Below, piece after piece: positions 21,801 to 34,657 of a DNA stretch of 64,000 nt. Below the pieces are notes generated by a model. That model was not told the DNA's origin. It saw nothing but the letters and a program-made list of their open reading frames with translations, and did no database searches. This DNA is from Xanthoparmelia taractica (taxonomy: Eukaryota > Ascomycota > Lecanoromycetes > Lecanorales > Parmeliaceae): the NCBI GenBank assembly GCA_033085395.1, contig JANQBS010000006.1:1-64000 (forward strand). The letters run 5' to 3'. The translations under genes were made by a program, and so were the position numbers. Each line of letters starts with the position of its first letter. Position 1 is the first letter of the stretch.

Positions 21801-24395
21801 TCACTCATCTTCTTCCTCTTCCTCATCCTCGTCCTCCTCGTCCGAATCGGGGTCCAGATGCAAAACCGGCATCTCAAACTCACTTTCATCGCTACCATCT
21901 TGCTGTATGTTAGACTGTCTATCTAACACAGCCGCGGAGTCTGAGGGAGGGTTCTTCTTGACGGCTTGTCCTGTTCCGCCGGTGCCTACGATTGCAGGGT
22001 TTGATGGCGCCAATTCCTGTGGAGTCTCCTTTTGCGTTTCTTCAAGTACCACTCGGAGTCGCTTGCTACCCACTCCTGTTATGGTTTGCTCTGTACTATC
22101 GCTCTGAAAACCTTCTTTCGAATCGATATTGAGCTTTTCCTCCCGATCTCGCTTCTTTGAGGTGTAGGAGAAAGTAGACTTGGACTCTTGAAAGCCTGCT
22201 GCTGTGCTTTTAGAGACACCTGTAGGCTGTGTTCTCGGAGAACCCTCTTCGAGGAGGCCTGACGTAGCACCCTCTTGCACACCGCTGTGTCCAGAAGTAA
22301 TGTTTCCTATGGCTTTGGCGCTCTCGTCAGTACCTCCCAGATCACGATAGAATCCGTCGGGCTCGCCAACATCGGGGTGGCCGGGTGCGTATGTATCTCC
22401 TTCCTTATCTGACCCTATATCTGTTTCATCGCTTCGCCGAGACTGTACTGGAGGCATTTGGGGCCGTAGCAGAGCCTCTACCTGCAAAGCTTCCGGGTGC
22501 GCCCTTGCAAGTAGTGGCAGAATGCTGCTTATCTGCTTTTGTCCTCTGCGTCTGGAAATTGGGTTCATTGCGCTTGCCAGCATTACTTTCCTATTATTTG
22601 TGACTATAGCCGTTCGGTCGATTTGGCACCGAAGAGAGAACGGAAGGAAGTCGTTGGGTAGATTCGTCAACGCTAACAGTAGAAGATCTTGTGCCGCTTG
22701 GAGTACAATGATGGAAGTAACCGGAGGGTCGAGCCGATTAGTAGCAGATTTCAGGTACGAGTCTGCGTTCGTTGAGAAGGTGACCCCGTTCGTAGCTTTT
22801 GTGGAGTCGGGAAATGAAGCTTGTTCGCCCTGTAATTGAAATTCTATGGAGGGTAACAAATCTTCGCAGCACATCCCAACACATCGAGAGAGTGAGATTA
22901 CGTAGCTTTTTGGCAGCGAAGGCCCAAATGTGGAGAGAATTTGTGACACAAGCGTGTATGCTGCTTTTCGAAAATCGACATGCCCGTATTGGCTTTCAAG
23001 AGTCCATAATAGCTGCTGCAAGATTGTGTAAGCTATTGCTGCAGAGCTATGGCCCATACGTGATATCATGAGTGAACAGACTCCTATCGCAGATGTTTGG
23101 AGCCGAGGTAAACCGACCCATAATCCTTCGCGCTCATCTCGGCCAATTTCAGGCTTTAATTGTGGGTTCTTACCATTGCCTGGTGGAAGAACTGACAGTA
23201 TCCTACCGACCAGACTGAGGATATTACCGATTGGAAGTGTTATAGTCGCTGCAGTAGCAGTAGCTAGGAACGTTTGCAAAGTATGCAGAAGGCCGTCAAG
23301 TCGCTCAAGTCCAGCATGGATTCCAGTCCAAGCAGGCAAAGCCAATGGTGTTGGCGCTTGGTCGCTTACAACATCCTCTACCGGATTGAGATCTGCAAGC
23401 TCATAGTTCCCTTTTGAAGATGTCCAATCCTCGACCAATGATCGAAAAACCTTATCTGCTGTTTTCTGCGCCGAAGTAACAAGAGCGTCAAGAGATCTTA
23501 TCCATTCTTCCGCGGCGGTATTCTTAGGTCCGGTAACGTGAAGTAGGACAAATAGACGTCGGGCACTCGCGGATACCGATGCTGCTGAGGTGAAAATTAA
23601 ATCATCTCCGTCTTTGGAATTTGAAGGTGTAGGAGCAATCAGGGGCTGGGCCAAAGAATGGATCTGCGATACAAATGGACGAAATAATGTCGGGTGCATA
23701 GCGATCAGCTCGCTTAATGCATACAGGATTACAGGAAGGAGTGGGCTCTGGATATATAACTCCGGAGCTGCCTTGGTTGACCGTGAGTTTTTTGTCAGGT
23801 TAAGACATGCTGCGATGAATCCTGGCAATGACGGTGTGGTGATCTCCCTAACCAGTGATTGATGTTCGTGTGTGAGGAGGAATATTCTAGTCAATGTAAT
23901 AATACAGAGCTTTTTGGTGTTTGCTATGTCGGGCTTCTACTTTAGATGTTAGAGTACATAAAAAGACTACAACCCAAGAGACGTCTCGAGCGAGAATGCA
24001 ATAAACACAGATCACGAGATGTCCAATGTAAACCCGAACTGGTCACTCACTCCAAGAATACCAATGAGACCCCTGACCCATGCCCCTACCCCTTGCAAGG
24101 TTTTCCAGCCTCCAACTTCGACTGTGGATTTGATTAAGATCACGGCTGCATACCTAGCTTCTGGGTTCTTGTCTTGCAGCAATGCAGAAAGCTGGGTTCT
24201 GAGCTTGTGGACTACCACAGCAGATTCTGTTTCACCAGCAACTTGACCTTCCTTAGTAGACGCAGCCAAAAGATTACCATGTTGAGCGATGATAGTTGCC
24301 AAATAGGGAGAAATATGTGGGAGTTGTTTAAAAGGCGTAGACGAGAGGCGCTGGGTCACCACTCGAAGCAGAGTTGACGCAGACTGAGATCCCAT
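21801..24395 (-). CDS. RIX1: Pre-rRNA-processing protein RIX1 (826 aa)
   Basis: Two exons, 24395-24051 and 23936-21801, joined by a 114 bp phase-0 intron, giving GILG followed by KPDIANTKKLCIITLTRIF, the conserved RIX1 N-terminal block. RIX1 (PELP1 in animals) is a helical-repeat subunit of the Rix1-Ipi1-Ipi3 complex, which acts in the nucleus on pre-60S particles, in ITS2 processing and remodelling before export. The helical region spans about residues 1-480. The remainder is disordered, with basic patches and a very acidic C-terminus (SDEEDEDEEEEEDE), typical of the family. It diverges from the YPP1-like gene with about 250 bp between starts. Confidence 0.88.
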
Positions 24396-24644
24396 TATTT
24401 TTTCTTTGCAGACAATTTAAATCAAAGACCTTCGTTATCCAAAATTGTATCTCTTCCCCTGTGATATCGAACACAGAAAACTTTGGCTTGGCGTTCGGTA
24501 TCGCACTAGCAGTAAAATACATGTAACAAATCGCAGCCAACGGGGAGAATCGCGTTCTCAACATGAATTCTTTATTTACCTACCCAGTAGGCCGTTGGTA
24601 GAGCTCTGCCGGGTAAATTGGCGGACTCGAGTCTCCATGGCGCC

Positions 24645-27600
24645 ATGCTGAGCGTCAGTCTACCCTTTCACTGCAATGGGCAATGCAACTAATAAAAGAT
24701 TCAGCACAGGGAGCCAGATAAAGCTCGGCACTACCTTGACCTTCTCGATGCTGCTCGATGTAATGGCCACTGGGACGAGATCGCAGAGCTAACGCGAAAG
24801 ATTGAGAAGCATGCGCCCCAACGCAAATGTACGTACGCTTTAAACTATGTGCAACATTTAGTATCATTACTTGCTTGCCATGCTTCTGAGAAAGAAAGCT
24901 AAGCGGCGTTATCTAGGCCTCACTCTTACTGCACAAGCCGAGCGCCGCATAGCTGGAGTCTCCGGCCGACCCGTCACGTCCTCATCCGCGACCGCTCTAT
25001 CCCAATTGGTACCTCCCCTACAAGCCGCCGCGGAAAATGAGAAGACATTCAAAGAAGACGCGTTCCAAGCACAGATCTGTCTGGGATGGATACATTCGAC
25101 CGTGGGCGATCCCACTCTAGCACTTAGGACCCTGCCGCCGACTTTCGATCGAGTCTCTGACCGCTTGAGCCGAGATGGAGGGGTCACGGCACGATGGACA
25201 CAGGTCTGTATCGTCAAAGGCGCCTATCTACGTGGTATGCAGGCATTCCCGCTTTGATTGAGCAGGAACACTTGCTCAATGAATTAGGACTTTCACTGGA
25301 GGAAACGAACAATCCAGAAGAGGCAACTCGGACTTATGAATCAATGTTACCGCACATTACGAGCCTTCCGCCTACAATTGCGAATACTCCGGAACAACAG
25401 TATTGGACAGAGTGTCTTCTGACTCGCCACTGTATGCTTTCTAGCCGTCATGTTTCAGCCAACCAAATATCAACTTCGATTTCGGCCGTGCCATCATCGA
25501 GGGTTCTTGCTCCGTTTCGAGCGTATTCAAAGTATCGGGAAATCAGAAATGCATCCAACGCGGGCATCCCTTTCAAGGCGGACGACCGGCAGAGCTTCTA
25601 TATGCGTATATGGGGTTGTTACTACGATACGCTCTCTGTCCTCTTACAGCGTGAGACTATCCAGCACGTTTTTGATTCCAAATTACAGCAGGGCGCAGAG
25701 CTCAAGAAGGTTGAAGCCACATACGAAAGAATCCTACTCGAAGAGACCAAGTTCCCAAGGGCGGATCAAGCCAATTCACACATTGAGAGCTGGGTTGATC
25801 AAGTGATGGCGAATTGGAGGGTTATGTGCGGCCATACTTGGCAGGATGAAGATCTCGGCAAAGGGGGCAAAGCTTCTTTAGGCCGTGGTGTACTTAACGT
25901 AGGTTATTTCTTCGAGAACAAGGTGTTCGTTTACGGAAGAGAGCACTAACAGATCCTTTACAGATCCTTTATAGAGCAGCTACCAAAAGCTTTCATTCAA
26001 CGAGGCTACTTCGCCACCTGTTTACTGTACATGCAGCGATAGCAGAATTTGATGTTGCTACCGAAGCACTCGATTCGTACTTTCAGATCCTCAACAAGGG
26101 CAAAACAAGGATTGAGAAGTCAGGAGAGCCTGAGATAGGCCTCGACGATGACGAGACCTCTTTAGCCACAGCTGCTGCTGGTATCAGTATCCTGTGCACG
26201 TACGGAGGGCGAAAGGAGGCTGAGAGGGCATTGAGTATCACTCATGTCACAGAGAGTTGGCTTCAAAAACTCCATCCAACTTCACCGCCAAAGCCCGTTG
26301 TAAGTGCCGAAGATGTACCTGAAGACTTGGTAGATCAACGACAAACGGCCAAGCCTCCTGTGCCAGGGAAAGCGTTGGCCCTTGGATACCATTCTCTTGG
26401 TATCGGTCAGTCCTGCTGGGCGAGGCTGACTTACGAGACTGAATCACGACCAGACCTCCAGGCAAAGGCGATAGCTAACTTCCGAACCGCTCTCGATCCT
26501 GCACTTGGAGAGAGTAGCAACGTCGATTTTCTTTACTCACTTGCGTTCGTACTTGCGGAGACTGGAGATTTGGATGGTGCTATCGCCGCCACGAAACAAG
26601 CGTTGTCTGCTAGCAGCCGTCCGGCCAACACTAATGGGGTCTCTACAACAGATTTTGCAGGTGACAGCATTGAAGATGGGTCAGACATTGATCCAGACAG
26701 GCGAGAACCTTTGCTGAGATGTTGGCATCTTCTGGCTCTATTGCTTAGTGTGAGGCAGCACTTCTCGACAGCAATAGCTTCCTGTGAGGCAGCTCTCGAG
26801 CTATACGGTGGCAAAGCGATCCTTTACGGAGACCTCAACCTACTAGACTCACTGAAAGATCTACAGTGGTCTGAAAGGAAGAATATCATAGAAGTGAAGA
26901 TGACGCAGCTTGCACTTGTAGAGGTTGTGGATGGCCCCGAGGAAGCTGTCAATGCTAGCGAAGAGCTGCTAGGTCTGTTTACGAAGCTCTTCAAGACCCC
27001 AGAGAAGCCGATTGAAAGGGCAATTTCATCTCCCGTAAACACAAATGGAACATCCACGCCGCGAAGCTTCAGAGCTAGCGTATTAGGCCTAGCATCTCGG
27101 AAGGATACTGGCAGACCTGAGAACGCGACCTCAAGCTCATTGCCGACATCAGAGCCGCCTGTATACCCTGTTGAAGCGCCGACTATCTCAGTCACACGAG
27201 ACACAGCTTCGACATCCCGGGAGTCGAACCACCATTTATTTCTTCCGCATCGGCATGAATCCAAGAAACTACGCAAGCGCAACAGCCGAAAGAGCATGGG
27301 TAGTGTCCAGAGAAGTCGAGCTACAAGTCCATCCAAGAACTCTACAGCGGATGGATCGCGGAAGCGCACAAGCTTTGGTCTTCCCACGCGACATCGACAC
27401 CATGAACCTACACCAGCAGACGGACAACATGATGGCTCCGTCTGCGATGACGGTAACTACGCTTCCGATGAAGTTGGCGTTGCCATATCCCACAATCTGC
27501 CCTCGATGCCTTCGTCTCCAGTAGCTGCATCCGACCCGCCCAATCCTCTCCACGCCATCCCCTCAGCGACTGCCAACATGGACAAAAGAAACCCTAATAC

Positions 27601-28444
27601 CTACCCTGTTCCCCCCAAACCACCAACATCTCGACGCCAACGCCCTCAGCCAATTGCCCTCCACAAGTCCGCTCCCCTCGTAGAACCACAATTCTCCCCG
27701 GCAGACCAAAGCCGCCACACCTTAACCCTCCTCACTAAAATTTGGCTTCTAATAGCATCACTTTATCGTCGCGCCTCCATGCCGACCGATGCACAAGGCG
27801 CCCTCTCAGAAGCCACCACCCACGTGCAATCAATCGAAACCGCCATCTCGAACCGGGAAGGCAGCAGCGCCGCAAATTTTGCCACGCCAGGCTATGGTGG
27901 GATCAAATCCTGCGGCGAGCTGTGGGCCGACGTGCTCGCCGAGCAAGCCGATCTCCACGCTGCGCTCGGAAACAGCGACCAAGCATCAGCGGCGTACGAA
28001 ACGGCACTAGACCACTTCCCAGAGCACCCCCCCGCAACCGTCGGCCTCTCCAACATCCTCCTAGACGCCTACTCCGCTCCCCCTCCCACCCTCACGCCCG
28101 CCATCCCCCTCGAGCCATCACCCTCAACCCCCACACTCGCCTCCCTCCCTCCCCTTCCCTCCCAGCAAAACCAATCCACCAAAACGACCACCAACACCTC
28201 CTCCGACAGCACCACCACCACGACACCAGATCGCCTATCCCGACTCGCGGCCCGAGACCGCGCCTACGGCCTCTTATCCGCACTGACGAAGAGCGGCACG
28301 GGCTGGGACAACAGCGAAGCGTGGTTCGCGCTCGCGAGGGCGTACGAGGAGAGCGGGCAGCTGGATAAGGCGAAGGAGAGTCTGTGGTGGGTTGTGGAGT
28401 TGGAGGAAGCGAGGGGCGTCAGGCATTGGGGGAATATTGTCTAG
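24645..28444 (+). CDS. YPP1: YPP1-like TPR protein (about 1180 aa)
   Basis: Five-exon model: 24645-24653, 24705-24828, 24917-25234, 25288-25898, 25964-28444; every junction is in phase. The first exon is only 9 nt and the start and first acceptor (24699 or 24705) are uncertain. The joined N-terminus KARHYLDLLDAARCNGHWDE then CLTLTAQAERRI matches fungal cargo-transport protein YPP1, a TPR scaffold that in yeast recruits the PI4-kinase Stt4 to the plasma membrane. TPR-like helices recur through the protein (e.g. SLAFVLAETGDLDGAIAATK and ALARAYEESGQLDKAKESLW). Residues from about 560 to 790 and near 1000 form Ser/Pro/Thr-rich disordered inserts typical of filamentous fungi. Codon usage is strongly C/G-ending in the last exon. 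Confidence 0.8.
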
Positions 28445-28878
28445 TGGGAACATGGGGTGTGGGTGGTTGGTTGATGATGGATTTTTGGGACTGTAGAAGG
28501 GGGGAAGAAGGGGAGGAGGTGGGGGAAGGGGGCTTTTGGATGCACGATGAATGAGGGATAGTACGTGGATGAGGATAGCAAACTTAATGGTGCCTATGAA
28601 CCGTGCATGCTTCAAGGATTTCTGTGCCTATCGTTGGAATGTCATTTAGCGAACTGCAAGCGAAGAAAAGAGCAAAGGTTTGAAGTAGATCAAGTCGTTG
28701 AGAAAAATATCAATCATAGAAATTTTTTAGATATTTGAAATTTTCGTCAAACATTGGTCCCGATCATACGCATGCAGTCATAACTTTTCCAAGATCGCTT
28801 GCATCTATCTCTCCCCACCGCCGTTCAAAAACACCCCTCACTCCTATCTTTCCAACTTCGCTCGATTTCCGACTGAGC
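28445..28878. other. Convergent intergenic region
   Basis: 3' regions of the YPP1-like gene and HEM1. No gene seen. Confidence 0.5.
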
Positions 28879-30780
28879 TCAAGCGGCGGCCGCCACAGCG
28901 GGAGGAATTTTACCCGTCTCCTCAACAGAGCCCTGAATGTCCTTGCGCTCCTCCAGCACCCTCAAGTATGCTCTCTCGGTTGCATTGTGGAGTCCCAGCT
29001 GCTCATCTGTCCACAGCGGCTTCACTTCTTCTGCGTCAACGCCCACACCCACAAAGCCACCTTGAGCCGCCCAGTCAGCGGTCCGTTTGATGCCTAGCTG
29101 GGTCCAGACAGCGTCCAAGGCCGTCACGAGCTCTTTCTGGTACCTTTCGACATGGCCAGGTGTCGGAGTGAAGCGGAGGCGTTCTTCGCCGACAGGAACG
29201 GTAGGGTAGTTGATTGCTTGGACGTAGATACCCCAATCTTTGAGCAGGAGGTCCGAGGCTTGTTTAGCAAGCTCCGCGTTGCCGACAAGGACAGGGATGA
29301 TGTGACTTGGGTTTGGCATCACAGGTATGTCTTTCTCTACTAGAGCCTGTTTGGTGGAACGAGTATGCAGTTGCTGCAAGACACGGTCGAATTGAAACTC
29401 CATCTGGTATTCAATCGCTGTCTTCGCGCCGGCCATTGTCGCAGGTGGGAGGGAAGTGGTGAAGATGAAGCCGGGTGCGAGCGAACGAATGGTATCGACC
29501 ATGTTGGCTGAGCCTGCGATGTAGCCGCCGACGCATCCGTAGGCCTTTCCGAGAGTGCCGGTTATGATGTCGATGCGATCCATAACCGTGCCCTTTGGTC
29601 GCCCAGCGACATGAGCTTCGTAGTCTAGGTGCTCTGCAACTCCAGCGCCGTGTGGTCCGTACATCCCCACAGCATGGACTTCATCGAGAAAGGTAATAGC
29701 GCCGTATTTATCCGCAAGATCACAGATTTCCTCAATGGGGCCAATAGAACCACACATGCTGTAGACAGATTCGAAGGCGATGATCTTGGGGACGTCTGGA
29801 GGTAGGGAGGCAAGCTTGGCTTCAAGGTCTGCAAGGTCATTGTGTTTGAAGACGAGCTTTTTGGCGCCAGAATGCCGGATTCCTTGAATCATAGAGGCAT
29901 GGTTCATGCTGTCAGAGAGAATGACGCAGTTCGGGAGTTTGCTACCCAATGTAGCCAGAGTAGCATCATTGGCGACGTAGCACGAGGAGAATACCAAGGC
30001 TGCTTCTTTTGCGTGCAAACGGGCGATTGTCGATTCAAGGGCTACGGCATGTTGATTGTGCCCGGAGATGTTGCGGGTACCACCAGCGCCTGATCCGTAG
30101 GTATCCAGGGTTTCATGCATGGTCTTCAGAACTTCCGGGTTGCGGCCCATGCCGAGGTAGTCGTTCGAACACCACACCGTGACCCGTTCGTCGCGGGCTG
30201 TCATGTGGGCTTGAGGAAACTCCTGAGCGAGGCGATTGATATTGTTAAAGTAGCGATAGGATTTGTCCTTGTGTTTCTTGTCTAGCTCGGTGTTGTAAAA
30301 GCCTTCATAGTCAAATTTGGCAGGTTTTGGAGCCGCAGGTTTCGGGCCTGAAGTGACGGCTTCTTGTGACACCTTGGGTTTCGACTTCTGGGTATGATGA
30401 ATAGGCACTTCCCCTGGGGTCAGTCAATGGGTACTTGGTAGGACGGATAAGCATAATGTACCATGTGGTTCATCCCTCAACATGTCAGATGCCACAGAGG
30501 CCTTCTGAGGCCTCGAAGTGTGAATCTTCGCCTTCCCACCGTATGCACGGACTCCGCCAAAAACGCCATTCAGAGGATTGGTGCCTGTCTTTGCAGCCTG
30601 AGCATTCATAGCCTTGCCCATGACAGGGCAGCGGCGAGCGAGGACCTGGAGATTCGACATGGTTCCACCACCAGGAGAAACTTGACGAGTGGTGGTGGTG
30701 GAGAGGGATCGAAGAGTGGCGGGAGATGTTTTGTTGAGGAACGGGCACATGGAACGGGATTGCCTGAGGAGAGGCTCCAT
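28879..30780 (-). CDS. HEM1: 5-aminolevulinate synthase, mitochondrial (617 aa)
   Basis: Two exons, 30780-30462 and 30413-28879, with a 48 bp phase-1 intron. Catalyses the PLP-dependent condensation of glycine with succinyl-CoA to 5-aminolevulinate, the first step of haem synthesis, in the mitochondrial matrix. The basic, Ser/Thr/Arg-rich N-terminus is a presequence. It contains two Cys-Pro haem-regulatory-type motifs (MCPFL at residues 11-15, RRCPVMGK at 49-56). The alpha-oxoamine synthase fold follows: WCSNDYLGMG, the Gly-rich GSGAGGTRNISG, the PLP-contacting LDEVHAVG, and the Schiff-base lysine in ITGTLGKAYG (Lys about 396). Length and motifs are complete, so it should be active. A CCAAT box lies in the upstream region. 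Confidence 0.95.
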
Positions 30781-31688
30781 TGTGAAGATGCAATTGCAGC
30801 TTGGTGAATTGATAACTGATTCTGCAATTGGCAGTTGAGTATGGAAGAATTGACAGTGCCAGCAATAACAGCTTAAATATGAAGTACTTTTACGGTGAAC
30901 CGCTTATCGGTCATCAACCGTTTCTGGACGATGACGAAGAATTGCCGAAGCCGAGGAAATACCGTTGAGCCAATCACAATGATTTAAATGTAAGGCTGAG
31001 TCAGACGCCAAAGTCCAACAGCAACAGCTACTTCTACTCTGTGTTCACCGTCCCTCCATTTCAGTATTTGGCCAAGGTAGCATATCTCAGGTCCTGCAAG
31101 CTGAACCCAAGAGCCACTATGCATGCATATGTGGCACCAGTCTGTCAGCGACCAGTCCTCCATTCTCAAAGACAAATACGCATGTCTTGTGATGTTCTGG
31201 CCGGAGTACTTCTACCATGCTGACACACTGCTACCTACTGTCCATGTAAGCCAATGAATCCGTGCAGCACGCATTGCAGCTCTTCCTCCAATAATTCCTA
31301 CCCAAACAATCTCGGCCGAGCCGTCAATGCCAGCTTTGAAGGGCTATAAAAAGAAACATCACAGCCACGGCCTGGCTTGTACAATGATCGCCCAGCATGG
31401 GCGTGAGGATTTTGGGTAAAAATGTGTACTGTATTGCGCGCAAAAAGGACGATCCCTCTGAGGAACAGAAATCATATGGCACTGCCTCATATCTGCGAGA
31501 ATAATGTCGTCGATCTCGCTCATAGCTATCCAATTCGGCAACGCGATAAGCAGATGGCCTTTTAATGATATAGGGATGGTTCTCCTCACTTGATGATATG
31601 TGCATTATTTAATGAGGAGCAATTTCTGCGATTCAACTAACCACATACACACACACATCACCATCATACCAGATATACCAAACTCACA
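30781..31688. other. Divergent intergenic region
   Basis: About 900 bp between HEM1 and the tubby-like gene; apart from the CCAAT box nothing was recognised. Confidence 0.45.
30970..30974 (+). promoter_or_regulatory. CCAAT box in the HEM1 5' region
   Basis: GAGCCAATCACAA about 190 bp upstream of the HEM1 start. It fits the site of the CCAAT-binding (Hap) complex, which controls haem and iron genes in fungi. Assignment is by sequence only. Confidence 0.45.
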
Positions 31689-32252
31689 ATGTTCGGATCT
31701 ACTAAACCCCTCCGAATCCTCAATGTCCACGATCACGGAAGCAACTACACCATCCGTGACACCGACGACACGACTCTCCTCTACACCGTCCACTGGAACC
31801 CCAACTCCGAACCCCACATGACAGTATTCCACGGCGATGATCCCAAGAAAGTCGTAGGTGCCGCCACCTATCACTCTACCAAGAAGCTCGGATTCGCCAC
31901 CGCCTCGAAGATCACGCTCAAGCTCCCCTCTGGTACGGTATCACTAGACAAAGAAGGAGGCTTGTTCTCCACTAACAAACGTACTCTTCGAAGCGCAGTG
32001 TTGGGGGAGGTGTATTGGAAGGGAAGGTATGCGCAGGTCGGAACTATGAAGCTGGTGGATGGAGACGGGAAGAGTTTGGCGGAGTACAAGGCTATGAGGG
32101 TCGATGGGAGGATGGGAACCATGGAGGTTGATATGGAGCTCGGACAAGAGGGGCTGGATGAAGTTGTTGTGAGCGGGATTGCGATGCTGTCAGAGGAGAT
32201 GAGCAGTATGAGTGCCACTGCGGCGGCAGTATCTGTAGCAGGTGGCTGCTGA
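31689..32252 (+). CDS. Tubby C-terminal/LURP-one-like small protein (187 aa)
   Basis: Single exon from ATG 31689 (CTCACAATGTTCGG). A beta-rich protein with alternating strands (YTIRDTDDTTLLYTVHW, HMTVFHGDDPKKVVGAATYH, LGEVYWKGRYAQVGTMKLVD), resembling the 12-stranded barrel of LURP-one/tubby C-terminal domains found in many small fungal proteins. The end is Ala/Ser/Met-rich with a terminal Gly-Gly-Cys. Some family members bind phosphoinositides or membranes, but no function is established for the fungal proteins. No signal peptide. The assignment rests on general pattern resemblance. Confidence 0.6.
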   Translation: MFGSTKPLRILNVHDHGSNYTIRDTDDTTLLYTVHWNPNSEPHMTVFHGDDPKKVVGAATYHSTKKLGFATASKITLKLPSGTVSLDKEGGLFSTNKRTLRSAVLGEVYWKGRYAQVGTMKLVDGDGKSLAEYKAMRVDGRMGTMEVDMELGQEGLDEVVVSGIAMLSEEMSSMSATAAAVSVAGGC

Positions 32253-32407
32253 GTCCTTCATTAACGCCCTTATGTAGAAATTTATAAGCTAGCAAGGTCA
32301 GCCAAGATGTGGGCGAGTGTGTGCCTGTGTCTCTATGCACCTCGATAGAAATTGATGGTCACATCGTCACTGCGAGGTTGTCGAACAAGTTTCGCATGCA
32401 TAAGCTC

Positions 32408-33895
32408 CTATCTTTTCTTCTTTCCAGATATAGGTACTCTCATCTTCGGGAACACCAACGGCAGTCTAAGCCTCGCAATGCGATGCGCCACTCCTTCGGC
32501 CTTGGTAATCTTCAGCTTCCGCCTCTCTATCTCCATAGGTGGAGCTACAGCACATCCCAGCTCTTGATAGTATTTTTGAATCTTCATACCTTCTAGCTTC
32601 AGGTCTTCGCGGATATCGTAAGTGTCTGTTTCAAAATGGTCCAGTGTGAGTGCCAGAGCGCATATGTGGGTTATGAGGTTATCCAAATGCCACTTGTTGA
32701 GTTCGCTGGAGCATTGTCAGCAGAGAACATTATTGTATGCAAGATACGGGTCAAACGGACCCTTGATCTGCAAACCTCCTAGCGACCCCTCTAACGACCT
32801 CACTCCCATACTGCTCCATTAAGTGTCCCATCTCTTCATCCTTCGGCACCTTCTTGGCTGCTTTGATCCCCATCTTCAGACCCTTATACCACTCCAATAG
32901 TAAAAGCAAATATCTCAGTGTCTTTACCCTCTTGACGTCATGGCTCTGCACCACCAATCTCAACCGATTGCTGACGTACAGACTTTTCGTTCGCACGTCC
33001 TCCCCAGCATTGACTTTGTCCATTAACTCCTGCACATTCATATTCTTCAAGACACTTATACCCCCAACAAGCTGCTCGATCGGGTAGACCTCCGCAGGCT
33101 GCTCAGCGAACAGGTTCGGCTTCGGTATCGGCTTGTGTTGATCGATTTTAGCCTGCATCTGTTCTCGTGTTGGCATAGAAGATGTATATTGGATCATTGA
33201 GGACACGACAGCCGAGGCAAGAGGATCAAGAGTTCGACCTGTCCCAGGAGTCTGAGACTCTGATTTCGTAGGGGAAGCCTTGATAGCATTGGTAGTCCGG
33301 GCACGAATAGCTTTCTGTGACTTTTTGGTGCCAAAGGCGAGGCCGAGATTTGAGCGAGCAGACAAGTCGTTCAGTGTATCCCTGTCACTATTGCTGCCTT
33401 CGTCGTCATTTTCGGATGAGCGCAGAGTGCTCCGTATCACTAATTGTCGTGCTTGTACAAGCTGCAGTTGTCCAGTCTCAGGATCGTAGACCCCAATGTA
33501 CTGCTTCAAGTGACTTTCTGATCCATTAGAAGACTCCTCTCGTGCGACGTAGTCAAGCTTAGGGTGGGTAGAAGAGTATAGCAGAAGCTCTTGATCTGCT
33601 AACGATGTTCTAGAAAGGTCTTGTCCCGTTCTCGTGTACGGTTTCATGGAGAGATTTGAGGGTATGTTAAGGCCTGGCGTAGACGCTGGGGATAGTCAGC
33701 TGGAACCCGATCGAATTATTAGTATGATCACAGCCATCAAAGGCTCAAGCTGCACTCACCTAATACAGGCGCCCAGTTATCGCCGTCTTCGATTACAGAG
33801 ACTTTGATGTTCTGGGAGGGGCCTTGTGAGGCGATTTTCTTGGAGGGTCGCCCATCAGGCTTCTCTTCATACCTCTTACGCTTCTTCTCGGACAT
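32408..33895 (-). CDS. RPA49: RNA polymerase I subunit A49 (447 aa)
   Basis: Three exons: 33895-33760, 33685-32776, 32705-32408, all phases consistent (introns 74 and 70 bp; the second has an unusual GTTTGC donor but a good CTGAC branch). Start at ATG 33895 gives MSEKKRKRYEEKPDGRPSKK. A49 forms, with A34.5, the TFIIF-like heterodimer of RNA polymerase I that supports rDNA initiation and elongation in the nucleolus. The N-terminal dimerisation part includes YIGVYDPETGQLQLVQARQL and TRTTNAIKAS-like text. The C-terminal tandem winged-helix part includes PIEQLVGGISVLKNM, NRLRLVVQ and KWHLDNLITHICALALTLDH. Length matches the family. Confidence 0.88.
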
Positions 33896-34489
33896 TTTGC
33901 ACTGATTGGAGGCTTGAGTCAAGAAAATGTTCAAAAGAGGCATTTATAAGTACAGGGCTGTTAGTGCATAGCCAGTATATTGGCCATCACCTTTCGCCAA
34001 GTAGCTTTGGCTCTCTAAGCCGATTCTACAACAGACGTATAGGGATCTGTGCCAACGACCACAGTTTTGGATTCCGCCGAAGAGCAGGCACTCTCCTCTA
34101 CTGATGAATTGTAGGAAGACAGCAAGATTATACGACACGCAGTTCGGTATTCACAGAACCTGTCCTTCTCAAAACCATCATATATCAACAAGGCTTCGAA
34201 GATTCAAGAGTCTCTGTATGCACGATTTCTGCTAAATTATTGTTCTGTTTGAAACATTTCGCACGGTACGATTGGTCTCTCTAACTACATCGCTTGCTTC
34301 GCTATTAACATTAACGGTTACACGTCAATTCGTCAAAGTCTTCCAGATGCGGAAGAATCCCTTCACAGTACAGTAAATAGGGTATCATCAATAAAAACCA
34401 TTGTCCGAATCGCATTGAAACAACACGTCAACTGACACTCTCTTCTCCAAAGACCAAACGCATGCCAGATTTCTCGCAACATAGTATAT
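33896..34489. other. Intergenic region
   Basis: Between RPA49 and the first FHA-like kinase gene. No gene recognised. Confidence 0.45.
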
Positions 34490-34638
34490 TTATTGCTCAC
34501 CAGGCCACTCTCCGCGACCAACGATCCACTCGTCCAGCGTGTCGCCAGCCCCGGGGAAGGCCCGCTTCTCAGGCTTGACCAGACGGCCAAGCCGCACGAG
34601 GTTGTAGTACTCGGGCAGCGAGGTTTCCTCCTTGCTAT
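34490..34638 (-). other. Possible extra 3' exon of the first kinase gene
   Basis: A 49-codon minus-strand frame with strongly G/C-ending codons reading SLPEYYNLVRLGRLVKPE and then DTLDEWIVGRGEWPGEQ to a stop. It joins in phase to the kinase gene through a 42 bp intron (34680-34639, GTAAAG donor, GAG acceptor), which would replace the last 7 residues and give a 773 aa protein. A separate gene fragment is the alternative. Confidence 0.4.
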
Positions 34639-34657
34639 CTCATCGATCCTCCTCGCC

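Noticed and set aside
27742..28368. 208-codon frame rich in Arg, His and Pro
   Set aside because: Shadow of the C-rich last exon of the YPP1-like gene in another frame.
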